Shown here: in pieces, positions 1-7,633 of the stretch
Layout: each line of letters opens with the position of its first letter
Numbering within the stretch: position 1 is the stretch's first letter
Assembly (NCBI GenBank): GCA_036558265.1
Contig: DATBFY010000629.1
Location: 1 to 12,388 of the forward strand
Direction of reading: 5' to 3'
DNA length: 12,388 nt
DNA from: RYN-433 sp036558265
GTDB lineage: Bacteria > Planctomycetota > Phycisphaerae > Tepidisphaerales > Tepidisphaeraceae
Notes under the pieces: model-generated
The model's input: only the letters and a program-made list of their open reading frames with translations
Told to the model about the DNA's origin: nothing
Database searches by the model: none
Program-made: the position numbers and the translations under genes

Positions 1-68
1 CAAATCCCTATTCTTGACCCCGCACTCAGGTTCATTTCTCGGTTTGTTTAACGATACGGAACCACGAC

Positions 69-1568
69 ATGGCCCAACCCATCCTGCTTGACGCCTCGAC
101 CGAAACCGACACCGCCGACGGCCGCCCCTGGTGGCGGCTGCTGACGGGGTATCACTGGTTCGTCTTCCTGATCGCGTCGTCGGCGTGGCTGTTCGACTGC
201 CTCGACCAGCGCCTCTTCTCACTGGCGCGCGTGCCGGCGCTGCGGGCGCTGCAGGCCCCGGGCACCACGCCGGACCAGATGCAGGCGTTCGGCAAGGTCG
301 TGACGGCGTTTTTCCTGATCGGGTGGGGCATCGGCGGGATGATCTTCGGCGCGCTGGGCGACAAGTTCGGCCGCGCCCGCATGCTCATCATCACGATCCT
401 CATCTACTCGGTGTTCACGGGCCTGAGCTACTTCAGCCAGTCGTGGTTCGACTTCACGGCCTGCCGGTTTTTGACCGGACTTGGCGTGGGCGGCGTGTTC
501 GGGCTGGCGGTGGCGCTGATCGCCGAGACGGTGCCGTCGGGCGCGCGGGTGCAGACGCTGGGGCTGCTCCAGGTCCTGTCGACGGTGGGCAACGTGCTGG
601 CCGTGTTCATCAAGTGGATCCTCGATGCGCTGGAGCAGAACCACACGATCGCCGCGGGCAGCGGGTGGCGGTGGATGTTCCTCGTGGGCGCGGTGCCGGC
701 GGCGCTGGTCGTGCTGATCGGCAAGTACCTCCGCGAGCCGGAGGGCTGGCTGACGCTCAAGCGCGAGGGCCGCCTGCCCAGGGGGGGCATCCTGGCGCCC
801 TATCGCAACCTGCTCGCCTCGGTCCGCTGGCGGCGGAACCTGATCGTCGGCGCGCTGATCGCCTCCACCGGTGTCGTCGGCCTATGGGCGATCGGCGAAT
901 ACGCGGTGGACCTCCAGAGCCGCGTCTTCGTGAGCCACTTCCAGGGCGAGGTCGCGGCTGGCAAGATCGCGGCGGCGGACGTGGGGATCCACATCGAGCG
1001 AGCCAAGGTCATCGCCTACTTCCTGAACATGCTGGGTGCGGGCGTGGGGATGTGGCTGTTTACCAAGCTCGCCGCGGTCACCGGCCGCCGCACCGCGTTC
1101 GCGGTCGGGTTCTCCACGTCTTTGGTCGTCACGGCGTATGCCTATTGGAAGATGACGACCCCGTTCGACGCCTACTGGATGATGCCCCTGATGGGGGCCG
1201 CCCAGCTCGGCCCGTTCGCGGGCTTTGCGATCTACCTGCCCGAACTCTTCCCGGTCAGCCTGCGCAGCACCGGCACGAGCTTCTGCTACAACTTTGGCCG
1301 GTTCGCGGCGGCGGGGGGGAGCTTCTTCTCCGCGTACCTGACCACGCTCTACTTCAACGGCGATCCGACCTCCGCCCTCCCGCTGCGCTACAGTGCGATC
1401 ACCATGTGCGCCATCTTCCTCGTGGGGCTGTTCACGCTGCCGTTCGCGCCCGAGACGCGTGGCAAGCCGCTCCCGGTGGATGAGGCGGAGGCGACGCCCG
1501 AGCCGGTCCCCAGGGGATTCCCGGTCGTGCCTGAGGGCGCGGCGGAGCCGGCGCCGCGGGGGATGTGA
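69..1568 (+). CDS. MFS transporter, sugar-porter/organic-acid symporter-like
   Basis: This is a 499-residue integral membrane protein of the major facilitator superfamily, probably a proton-coupled importer of a sugar or organic acid. About twelve hydrophobic segments are visible, roughly at 28-46, 75-97, 104-122, 133-152, 163-183, 202-218, 256-276, 315-332, 343-360, 368-389, 408-428 and 441-460. The loop between helices 2 and 3 carries the MFS signature G94-x-x-G-D98-x-x-G101-R-x-R104. RFLTGLGVGG lies at 133-142, a PEGW motif (224-227) follows helix 6 where sugar porters have PESPRW, and PETRGKPL (461-468) ends helix 12 as in sugar porters. Acidic residues in helix 1 (D43, D46) resemble proton-coupled acid symporters. 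The C-terminal tail is rich in Pro, Glu and Ala. The ATG at 69 has a weak GGAA upstream. The gene precedes an isomerase gene by about 40 bases, so co-transcription is likely. The substrate is unknown; the family call is firm. Confidence 0.93.
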   Translation: MAQPILLDASTETDTADGRPWWRLLTGYHWFVFLIASSAWLFDCLDQRLFSLARVPALRALQAPGTTPDQMQAFGKVVTAFFLIGWGIGGMIFGALGDKFGRARMLIITILIYSVFTGLSYFSQSWFDFTACRFLTGLGVGGVFGLAVALIAETVPSGARVQTLGLLQVLSTVGNVLAVFIKWILDALEQNHTIAAGSGWRWMFLVGAVPAALVVLIGKYLREPEGWLTLKREGRLPRGGILAPYRNLLASVRWRRNLIVGALIASTGVVGLWAIGEYAVDLQSRVFVSHFQGEVAAGKIAAADVGIHIERAKVIAYFLNMLGAGVGMWLFTKLAAVTGRRTAFAVGFSTSLVVTAYAYWKMTTPFDAYWMMPLMGAAQLGPFAGFAIYLPELFPVSLRSTGTSFCYNFGRFAAAGGSFFSAYLTTLYFNGDPTSALPLRYSAITMCAIFLVGLFTLPFAPETRGKPLPVDEAEATPEPVPRGFPVVPEGAAEPAPRGM

Positions 1569-1572
1569 GGAG
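1567..1572 (+). promoter_or_regulatory. Possible ribosome binding site overlapping the MFS stop codon
   Basis: GAGGAG overlaps the TGA stop of the transporter gene. It lies 7 bases before an in-frame TTG (1580) and 37 bases before the GTG (1610) preferred by family comparison. If TTG is used, the isomerase gains ten residues encoded by the heptamer repeat, and translation would be coupled to the upstream stop. The spacing is good for TTG, but the added residues are not typical of the family. Confidence 0.35.
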
Positions 1573-1600
1573 TTGTTAGTTGTTAGTTGCCAGTTGCCAG
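1573..1600 (+). repeat. Tandem heptanucleotide repeat, four units
   Basis: Four perfect 7-base units stand head to tail: TTGTTAG at 1573-1579 and 1580-1586, then TTGCCAG at 1587-1593 and 1594-1600. The two variants differ at positions 4 and 5. The array occupies most of the gap between the transporter and isomerase genes. It looks like the short tandemly repeated repetitive sequences known from cyanobacterial intergenic regions. Whether the unit recurs elsewhere in this genome cannot be seen here. Confidence 0.8.
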
Positions 1601-1609
1601 AAGAAATTT

Positions 1610-2440
1610 GTGCGATACGCGATCTGCAACGAGATGTTCGAGAACTGGCCCTGGGAGCGGGTCTGCTCCTTCTGCCGGGAGATGGGGTATCACGGCATCG
1701 AGGTCGCGCCGTTCACGATCGCGCCGCACGTGGCCGTGATCGACGCTGACACCCGCCAGCAGATGCGGCGCGTCGCCGAGCGCATGGACCTGCAGATCCT
1801 GGGCATCCACTGGCTATTGGCCAACGTCATCTCCGACACGACGCTCTACGTCACCCATCCGGACCCGCAGGTTCGGATGAACACGTCGGCCTACTTCTTT
1901 CAACTGACGAAGCTGTGCGCCGACCTGGGCGGCCACGTCATGGTGATCGGCTCGCCCAAGTCGCGCAACCTGCTGCCGGGCGTGTCGCGCGATCAGGCCA
2001 TGGACTACGCGCGTGAGGTCTTCCTGCCCTGCCTGGAGCTGGCGGCGCACAACGACATCACGCTCGCGATCGAGCCCCTGGGCCCCGCCGAGACCGACTT
2101 CCTCAACACCGCCGCCGAGGGGATCGAGCTGATCGATCGCATCGGTCATCCCAACTTCCGCCTGCACCTGGACGTGAAAGCCATGAGCAGCGAGCCCACG
2201 CCGATGCCGCAGATCATCAGGAATTCCGCCAAGCATCTCGCGCACTTCCACGCGAACGATCCCAACCTGCTGGGCCCGGGAATGGGTGAGGTTAAGTTCG
2301 AGCCGATCATCAAGGCGTTACGCGAGGTCGAGTACGACGGCTACCTGAGCGTCGAAGTCTTCGACTTCAAGCCCGGCGCGGAGAAGATCGGCAGCGAGAG
2401 CATCCGTTACCTGAAGCGCGTCTGCGGCGACAAGTCCTGA
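1610..2440 (+). CDS. Sugar phosphate isomerase/epimerase, AP_endonuc_2 TIM-barrel family
   Basis: This is a 276-residue cytoplasmic enzyme of the xylose-isomerase-like TIM-barrel superfamily, whose members interconvert keto- and aldo-sugars or epimerise them with a divalent metal. The N-terminus MRYAICNEMFENWPWE and the strand GIEVAPF (29-35) are typical of planctomycete and Bacteroidota sugar isomerases. Likely metal ligands are E155 (AIEPLG), D188 (LHLDVKAM), H214 (HFHANDPN) and E249 (LSVEVFDF); H67 may be a further active-site residue. The length is normal for the family. I chose GTG at 1610 because the family alignment begins there, with a weak AGAAG at 1599-1603; a TTG at 1580 has a better-spaced Shine-Dalgarno. 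The stop lies 21 bases before the next gene, so the three genes probably form one operon. The exact substrate is unknown; a hydroxypyruvate- or inosose-isomerase-like role is possible. Confidence 0.9.
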   Translation: MRYAICNEMFENWPWERVCSFCREMGYHGIEVAPFTIAPHVAVIDADTRQQMRRVAERMDLQILGIHWLLANVISDTTLYVTHPDPQVRMNTSAYFFQLTKLCADLGGHVMVIGSPKSRNLLPGVSRDQAMDYAREVFLPCLELAAHNDITLAIEPLGPAETDFLNTAAEGIELIDRIGHPNFRLHLDVKAMSSEPTPMPQIIRNSAKHLAHFHANDPNLLGPGMGEVKFEPIIKALREVEYDGYLSVEVFDFKPGAEKIGSESIRYLKRVCGDKS

Positions 2441-2461
2441 AAACGATCCGCGGAGGTCCTC

Positions 2462-5400
2462 ATGACGGTCCACAGAGAGCCGCCGTCGCGGCGAGGGACA
2501 CGGGCGGGCCGCCCGTGCCACGTGGTTCTTTGTGCCGTTGTGCTCTTCTTGGCTCCGTCCTTCGCCCAGGGAGCATTTCAAGCGGGTGCCTACGCGCAGG
2601 ATATTACCCCCACGACCTTCCCCGTCATCATCAACGGTGGCTTCACCGAGGTGATTGCCACCAAGGCCAACGACACGCTGCACGCCCGCGCGCTCGTGCT
2701 CGCCGACGGGACGGGAAAGATCGCCATCGTCGTCGTCGATTCCTGCATGCTGCCGCGCGAGCTGCTGGACGATGCCAAGTCCCGCGCCGGCAAGCTCACC
2801 GGCATCCCCATCGACCGCATGCTGATCGCCGCCACCCACACGCATTCCGCGCCCAGCTCCATGGGCTGCCTCGGCTCCGACGCGGATGCCAATTACGTCA
2901 AGACCCTCCCGGACCTGCTCGCCCGCGCGATCGACCAGGCCAACCGGCGCCTGGCGCCGGCGAAGATCGGCTGGACGAGCGTCAACGACCCCGATCACAC
3001 CGCCTGCCGCCGGTGGGTCTTTCGGCCGGATCGCATGCGCAATGACCCGTTCGGCAACCTGACGGTGCGCGCCAACATGCATCCCGGCTACCAGTCGCCC
3101 GACGCGATCTCGCCGACCGGACCGGTCGATCCGGGCCTTTCGATCGTGTCGATCCAGACGACGGCCGGCCGGCCGCTGGTCGTGCTCGCCAATTACTCGA
3201 TGCACTACGTTGGCACGACGCCGGTGTCGGCGGACTATTACGGGCGATTCTGCGACAAGATCGCGCGCCTCGTCGATGCCGACAGTGACAGCTTCGTCGG
3301 CATCATGAGCCAGGGCACGAGCGGCGACATGTGGCTGGCGGACTATTCGAAACCCCAGCCCGCGGCGCGAACGACGATCGACACCTTCGCCGACGCGATC
3401 GCGCAGGAGGTTGCGGCGGCGCTCAAGACGATCCAATACACCGACGACGCGCCGATCGTCATGCGCGAGACGACGCTCAAGCTCCGTCGCCGCGTGCCGT
3501 ATGAGAAGCGGCTCGTTTGGGCGAAGGAAAAACTGGCGGCGCTGGGAGACCAGAAACCCAAGACCCAGCCCGACATCTACGCCCGCGAGGCCGTCTTCCT
3601 TCACGACGATCCGGTGCGCGAACTTAAGCTCCAGGCGATCAGTATCGGCGGCCTGGGCATCGCCGCGATCCCCAACGAGGTCTACGCCCTGACCGGGCTG
3701 AAGATCAAAGGCCAGAGCCCGCTGGCGATGACGTTCACGATGGAACTCGCCAACGGCTCGGAGGGCTACATCCCCCCGCCCGAGCAGCACAAGCTGGGCG
3801 GCTACACCACTTGGCCGGCGCGCACGGCAGCGCTGGAGGAGCAGGCGGAGCCGAAGATCGCCGAGGCGAGTCTGAAGCTGCTCGAAGAGGTGTCCGGCCA
3901 GAAGCGCCGAGCGATGACGCCGCCGGAGAACCCGCTCGCCAATGCCGTGCTCGCGTCCAAGCCGCGCGCCTATTACCGCATGGCGGAGACATCCGGACCG
4001 ATCTGCACGGACGCGAGTGGGAACGGGATCAACGCGACATTCGGCGACGGCGTGGTGTTCTACCTCCCCGGTCCTGAAACCCTGCCGAATTCGCGCGCGG
4101 CGCTCTTCGCGGGCGGCCGGTTGGACCTGCCACCGATCGATCGACTCGGCCAGTCCTATTCCGTCGGGTTCCTCGTCTGGAACGGCCTGTCGCCTGACGC
4201 CCGTCCCGTCACGGCCTACCTCTTCTCGCGCGGCCCCGACGGCGACCAGGACGCCCCCGGCGATCACCTGGGCATCGGCGGCACGTATGACGACGGCGCC
4301 GCCAAGGGCAAGTTGATCTTCTTCAACGGCAACCAGCGCAACCAGCTCCTGGTCGGCAAGACCGACCTGGCCCTGCGCACCTGGTATCATGTCGCCCTGA
4401 TCCGAAATGGTCCGCGTGTCACCGTCTTCTTGAACGGCCAAGCCGAGATCACCGGCGACACCGACGTCACCATTCCCGACCGAAACGCGCGCCTGTTCTT
4501 CGGCGGCCGGTGCGATAATTTCGCCAACCTCGAAGGCAAACTCTGCGACGCCGCCGTCTTCGATCGCCCGCTGAAACCGGAAGAGGTCGCCGCTCAATTT
4601 CGCGCCACCGCGCTCCCCCAACCGCTTGCGGTTTCGCCGCGTCCATCGCCGCAGAACGCTCCCGCGCCCCTCAAGCGCCCCTCCGACCCGCGCTTGCCGC
4701 AGGAATCGATGAAGTCCATCCACCTGCCCAAAGACCTCGCCATCGAGCTCGTCGCCGCCGAGCCGCTGGTCGTCGATCCCGTCGCGATCGACTTCGGCCC
4801 CGACGGCAAGCTCTGGGTCGTCGAGATGGCCGACTATCCCTACGGCATGGACGGCCACGGCAAGCCGGGTGGGCGCATCAAGTATCTCGAATCCACTAAA
4901 AACGACGGCCACTATGACAAGGCCACGCTGTTCCTCGACAACGTGCGCATGCCCAACGGCATCCTCGCGTGGCGCGACGGCGTGATCGTCACGGCCGCGC
5001 CCGATGTCTTCTTCGCCAGGGACGCCGACGGCGACGGCAAGGCTGACCAGCAGGACGTCCTCTACACCGGCTTCAAGCCCGGCAACCCGCAGCTTCGAGT
5101 CAACGGCCTGAGATGGGGGCTCGACAACTGGCTGTACCTGGCGAATGGCTGGAGCAATGGCGTGGTCACGTCGAAGAAGACCGGCAAGACGCTCGACGTG
5201 AAGGGTCACGACCTGCGCATTCATCCGGATACCGGCGAGATGGAACTGGTCTCGGGCGTGTCCCAATTCGGGCGTGAGCACGATGATTTCGGCCGCTGGT
5301 TCGGCACGGATAATGCCCACCCCCTCTTCCACTACACGCTGGAAGAGCACTACCTGCAGCGCAACCCGCACATCGCGTTCGGCGAGCCCAAGAACCAGCT

Positions 5401-7552
5401 CTTGCCGCTCCCGCTGCCGCCGGTCTTTCCGAAAAGCCCCTTCGCCAAGCGCTACATCGGGCTGGACCATCATGGGCACTTCACCAGCGCGTGCGGAATC
5501 AGCCTGTATCGCGATGAGATGCTCTTTGCGCGGACGACCGGCATCGAGCATGCGTTCATCTGCGAGCCCGTGCATAACCTTGTGCAGCACCAGTTGCTGA
5601 GCGAATCCGGCTCGACCTTTGCCGCCAAGCGCGTCGAGGGCGAGGGCGGCGGCGACTTCATCGCCGCGGAGGACCCCTGGTTCCGTCCCGTGATGACCCG
5701 CTGCGGGCCCGACGGCGCGCTCTGGGTCGTGGACATGTACCGCTACATGATCGAGCACCCGGACTGGCTTAACGACGAGGGGAAGAAGGCATACGCCCCC
5801 TTTTACCGCGACGGGGATGACAAGGGCCGCATCTACCGCGTTTACCCCGCGGACAAGCGGCCGCGCCAAATCCCGCGTATGGAAGGCCTGAGCAGTGCGC
5901 AGCTCGTCGCGCTGCTCGAATCGTTGTCGGGCTACACGCGCGATCGCGCGCAGATGATGCTCGTCTGGCGGCGCGACCCGGGCGCGCAGCCGCTGCTGGA
6001 GAAGATGGTCACGACCTCGCCCAACCCGATGGCGCGACTGCACGCGCTGTGCGCGCTCGACGGGGTGTCCGTCGCCGCGGAACTCAAGGCCGAGATTCTC
6101 CTTAAAGCGCTTGCGGACGCGCATCCGGCGGTTCGCGCCAACGCCATCCGGATCGCCGAACCGCGGTTGACCGACTCGGCCGCGCTGCTCGATGCCGTGA
6201 TCGCGTTGGCCAATGATGCCGATCCCATGGTTCGTCTCCAGTTGCTCTATACGATGGGCCAGGTGGATGCCCCAAAAGCCGTCGAGGCGTTCGTGACCAC
6301 CTGCCTCGACCGCCCGCTGGACGCCCCGGCCGCTGTTGCGGCGCTCAGCTCGGCGAGCGGTCCGCGCTTCAGCGCGCTCGTGGATCGGCTGACCGCCGAT
6401 AAGTCCGCCGTCGAAGGACCGCTGTTCGCCCCCCTGCTTGATATCGCGATCGCCACGCAGGACCGTGCGGCCCTGACGAAGCTGATCGCGCCGATCCGCC
6501 CCGATGATGCGACCCATCCGAGGCGAACCCAGCTTGAGGGACTCGCCGCGCTGCTGGATCGCCTGGCCGCCCACCGGCTTTCCGTGGAGAAGCTGTCCGA
6601 CCCGGCCGACGACGACCTGTCGCGCACATTGGGCTCGTTGTCGGGCGTGTTCGACGCCGCCCGGCAAATCGCGGCGGACGACGCTCGCCCCCTGCCCGAC
6701 CGGTTGGCCGCCGTCGCGATGCTTGGCCGGCAGTCCGCAGCCGCGAGCGACGACCTGCGCGTGATCGCGCCCCTGCTCCTGCCCCGCTCCGCCGGTGAGC
6801 TTCAACTCGCCGCCGTCCGCGCCGCGGCACGGACCGGCCGCGACTCCGTGCCCGCTGTCCTCCTTGCCGGCTGGGACGCTGATTCCCCCGCCATCCGCTC
6901 GGCGATCGCTGATGTGCTCCTTGCGCGCCAGGCCTGGGCGCGGGCGCTGGCGGGTTCCCCCGCGGCCCGCGAGCTGGACTTCGCCCGCCGGCAGCGTCTC
7001 CTCAACCACTCGTCCCCGGACGTGAAGGAGGCCGCGAGGCGCACGCTCGCCCAGGACGCCGCCGCCGCCGACCGGCAGAAGGTTATCGAGTCCTACCACG
7101 ACGCGTTGACGCTCCGGCCGGACATCAAGCACGGCGAAGCCCTCTTCGGAGAGCACTGCGCCACCTGTCACCGCGTCGGTAGCTCGGCCGTCGGGCACGA
7201 CATCGGCCCGAACCTCCTGACCGTCCGCGACTGGACCCGCGAAAACCTGCTGACCGCCATCCTCGACCCGGACCGGACCGTGGAGCCCCGCTACCTCGCG
7301 TATAGCGCCGCCCTGAACGACGGCAGCGCCTTCACGGGCCTGCTCACCGCCGAATCTGCCGCCGGCGTGACCCTCAAGACGCTGGACGACGCCGACCACG
7401 TCCTGCCGCGTGCCAGCCTCAAGTCGCTGGCGAGCACCAACCACTCGTTGATGCCGCAGGGGTTCGAAACCACCCTGACACCTCAGGACGTCGCCGACCT
7501 GGTCGGTTTCGTCCGCGCCGAATCTTCCTCGTCGCGCGCGGGCATTCCATAG
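2462..7552 (+). CDS. Exported multidomain protein: ceramidase-like, LamG-like, PVC-type dehydrogenase, HEAT-like repeats, cytochrome c
   Basis: This 1696-residue protein starts at an ATG preceded by GGAGGT (2452-2457). An Arg-rich n-region and a hydrophobic core (about 21-32) form a signal peptide, with probable cleavage after A35 or A38. Residues about 40-480 resemble the neutral/alkaline non-lysosomal ceramidase family: THTHSAP (125-131), H248, E406 and Y436 match its metal-site pattern. The usual GDxSP serine motif is replaced by GDMW (288-291). Residues about 495-716 look like a LamG/concanavalin-type fold. Residues about 753-1130 match the PVC 'membrane-bound dehydrogenase' propeller, with an EF-hand-like DADGDGKAD at 854-862. 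Residues about 1140-1540 are Ala/Leu-rich helical, HEAT-like repeats. C1566-A-T-C-H1570 binds haem c, and M1664 is a possible distal ligand. The protein probably oxidises a carbohydrate-containing substrate in the periplasm and passes electrons through its haem. The domain order is clear; substrate and activity are inference. Confidence 0.92.
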   Translation: MTVHREPPSRRGTRAGRPCHVVLCAVVLFLAPSFAQGAFQAGAYAQDITPTTFPVIINGGFTEVIATKANDTLHARALVLADGTGKIAIVVVDSCMLPRELLDDAKSRAGKLTGIPIDRMLIAATHTHSAPSSMGCLGSDADANYVKTLPDLLARAIDQANRRLAPAKIGWTSVNDPDHTACRRWVFRPDRMRNDPFGNLTVRANMHPGYQSPDAISPTGPVDPGLSIVSIQTTAGRPLVVLANYSMHYVGTTPVSADYYGRFCDKIARLVDADSDSFVGIMSQGTSGDMWLADYSKPQPAARTTIDTFADAIAQEVAAALKTIQYTDDAPIVMRETTLKLRRRVPYEKRLVWAKEKLAALGDQKPKTQPDIYAREAVFLHDDPVRELKLQAISIGGLGIAAIPNEVYALTGLKIKGQSPLAMTFTMELANGSEGYIPPPEQHKLGGYTTWPARTAALEEQAEPKIAEASLKLLEEVSGQKRRAMTPPENPLANAVLASKPRAYYRMAETSGPICTDASGNGINATFGDGVVFYLPGPETLPNSRAALFAGGRLDLPPIDRLGQSYSVGFLVWNGLSPDARPVTAYLFSRGPDGDQDAPGDHLGIGGTYDDGAAKGKLIFFNGNQRNQLLVGKTDLALRTWYHVALIRNGPRVTVFLNGQAEITGDTDVTIPDRNARLFFGGRCDNFANLEGKLCDAAVFDRPLKPEEVAAQFRATALPQPLAVSPRPSPQNAPAPLKRPSDPRLPQESMKSIHLPKDLAIELVAAEPLVVDPVAIDFGPDGKLWVVEMADYPYGMDGHGKPGGRIKYLESTKNDGHYDKATLFLDNVRMPNGILAWRDGVIVTAAPDVFFARDADGDGKADQQDVLYTGFKPGNPQLRVNGLRWGLDNWLYLANGWSNGVVTSKKTGKTLDVKGHDLRIHPDTGEMELVSGVSQFGREHDDFGRWFGTDNAHPLFHYTLEEHYLQRNPHIAFGEPKNQLLPLPLPPVFPKSPFAKRYIGLDHHGHFTSACGISLYRDEMLFARTTGIEHAFICEPVHNLVQHQLLSESGSTFAAKRVEGEGGGDFIAAEDPWFRPVMTRCGPDGALWVVDMYRYMIEHPDWLNDEGKKAYAPFYRDGDDKGRIYRVYPADKRPRQIPRMEGLSSAQLVALLESLSGYTRDRAQMMLVWRRDPGAQPLLEKMVTTSPNPMARLHALCALDGVSVAAELKAEILLKALADAHPAVRANAIRIAEPRLTDSAALLDAVIALANDADPMVRLQLLYTMGQVDAPKAVEAFVTTCLDRPLDAPAAVAALSSASGPRFSALVDRLTADKSAVEGPLFAPLLDIAIATQDRAALTKLIAPIRPDDATHPRRTQLEGLAALLDRLAAHRLSVEKLSDPADDDLSRTLGSLSGVFDAARQIAADDARPLPDRLAAVAMLGRQSAAASDDLRVIAPLLLPRSAGELQLAAVRAAARTGRDSVPAVLLAGWDADSPAIRSAIADVLLARQAWARALAGSPAARELDFARRQRLLNHSSPDVKEAARRTLAQDAAAADRQKVIESYHDALTLRPDIKHGEALFGEHCATCHRVGSSAVGHDIGPNLLTVRDWTRENLLTAILDPDRTVEPRYLAYSAALNDGSAFTGLLTAESAAGVTLKTLDDADHVLPRASLKSLASTNHSLMPQGFETTLTPQDVADLVGFVRAESSSSRAGIP
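2499..2517 (+). repeat. Perfect 9-bp palindrome (REP-like) inside the signal-peptide codons
   Basis: CACGGGCGG (2499-2507) and CCGCCCGTG (2509-2517) are exact reverse complements around a single G. The element lies within codons 13-19 of the giant exported protein, at the positively charged start of its signal peptide. It resembles GC-rich dispersed intergenic palindromes and is followed by a T/G-rich stretch unlike the codon use of the rest of the gene. That it is a dispersed element caught in coding sequence is inference. Confidence 0.6.
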
Positions 7553-7622
7553 GGAGGCGCGCTCGGAGGATTTTGCCTTCCGGGGGTCATGGCTATACCT
7601 TCGACACGCTTCTGCATCATCC

Positions 7623-7627
7623 GGAGA
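7623..7627 (+). promoter_or_regulatory. Ribosome binding site that decides the pyrophosphorylase start
   Basis: GGAGA lies 6 bases before the ATG at 7634. An in-frame ATG at 7589 would add 15 residues but has no well-spaced Shine-Dalgarno: GGAGGA at 7565-7570 is 18 bases away. The start at 7634 also gives an N-terminus that looks like the family's. Confidence 0.6.
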
Positions 7628-7633
7628 ACCCTT

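Noticed and set aside
1..68. A promoter for the transporter gene in the first 68 bases.
   Set aside because: TTGACC at 14-19 matches five of six -35 bases, but nothing near 36-43 looks like a -10 box. The region is also cut by the window edge.
131..1483. A second long + strand frame inside the transporter gene.
   Set aside because: It is Arg/Ala/Gly-rich, without membrane segments or motifs, and is out of frame with the clear MFS protein, so it is a frame shadow.
7564..7582. A small hairpin (CGGAGG with CTTCCG, one G-T pair) after the giant gene, considered as a terminator.
   Set aside because: The stem is only six pairs with a mismatch-like wobble and no T-tract follows, so it cannot be told from chance.
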